NCBI RefSeq assembly: GCF_037072025.1
Contig: NZ_JAXHDD010000008.1
Span: 54,128-118,127 of the forward strand
Source: Pseudogracilibacillus sp037072025
GTDB taxonomy: Bacteria; Bacillota; Bacilli; Bacillales; Amphibacillaceae
Length of the DNA stretch: 64,000 nucleotides
Direction: 5' to 3'
Shown here: positions 63,992-64,000 of the stretch, piece by piece
Position numbering within the stretch: position 1 is the first letter of the stretch
Layout: each line of letters opens with the position of its first letter
Made by a program: the position numbers and the translations under genes
The notes under the pieces: model-generated
The model's database searches: none
Told to the model about the DNA's origin: nothing
The model's input: only the letters and a program-made list of their open reading frames with translations

Positions 63992-64000
63992 AGTCAAAAT

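Overview
The window comes from a low-GC, endospore-forming Gram-positive bacterium of the Bacillaceae. The first 13.5 kb keeps the B. subtilis-like order ywmB, murA, spoIID, spoIIQ, spoIIID, mbl, flhO, flhP, fabZ, and the rest is rich in wall teichoic acid genes typical of this family. I cannot fix the genus from sequence alone. No rRNA, tRNA, CRISPR array or intact insertion sequence was seen.

Region 1 (1-13.5 kb) is the cell-envelope and sporulation backbone. Two insertions interrupt it: a MarR regulator plus serine hydrolase pair (3.2-4.9 kb), and a roughly 2.6 kb island (7.0-9.6 kb) between spoIIID and mbl. That island holds a NERD-domain, zinc-ribbon nuclease-like gene and a small membrane protein, flanked on both sides by same-direction arrays of about 20-bp repeats with the core AACCAC. 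The arrays are organised in 158-159 bp higher-order units. This is my strongest candidate for an undescribed system. spoIID appears to start at an ATA codon, and flhO and flhP are both pseudogenes.

Region 2 (13.5-19.7 kb) holds a lipoprotein, a short ComK-like regulator lacking the usual C-terminal tail, an LPNTA surface protein with five FIVAR repeats, a TagO, and an Rpn-family nuclease.

Region 3 (17.5-50 kb) is a nearly complete wall teichoic acid locus. It has TagO (two copies), TagA, TagB, TagD (CDP-glycerol), TarI/TarJ (CDP-ribitol), five CDP-polyol phosphotransferase-family proteins counting TagB, the TagG/TagH exporter, a second TagH beside a scar of a lost second TagG, and an LCP ligase. 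Embedded in it is a polysaccharide module (flippase, pyruvyl transferase, GT2, polymerase, GT4, second TagO). Two convergent polysaccharide pyruvyl transferase paralogues form an inverted repeat with 281 identical bases at their 5' ends, so homologous inversion could exchange their 3' parts. Three decayed SH3-type wall-protein genes sit beside the exporter genes, one of them broken by a 157-bp MITE with a 5-bp target duplication.

Region 4 (50-59.8 kb) is dominated by decay: MITE ends, an ISLre2 transposase remnant that appears to have truncated an ArsR-rhodanese gene, a frameshifted rhodanese, a broken DoxX-like gene, a LysR/membrane-protein chimera and a HAD fragment. Intact genes between them are DUF1659, DUF2922, YvrJ, an MFS transporter, DUF2200 and a membrane protein.

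Region 5 (59.8-64 kb) is a 1223-residue double ABC transporter (two membrane-plus-ATPase halves in one chain) with a Fur box just downstream of its promoter -10 element, followed by a broken AraC-type cupin fragment.
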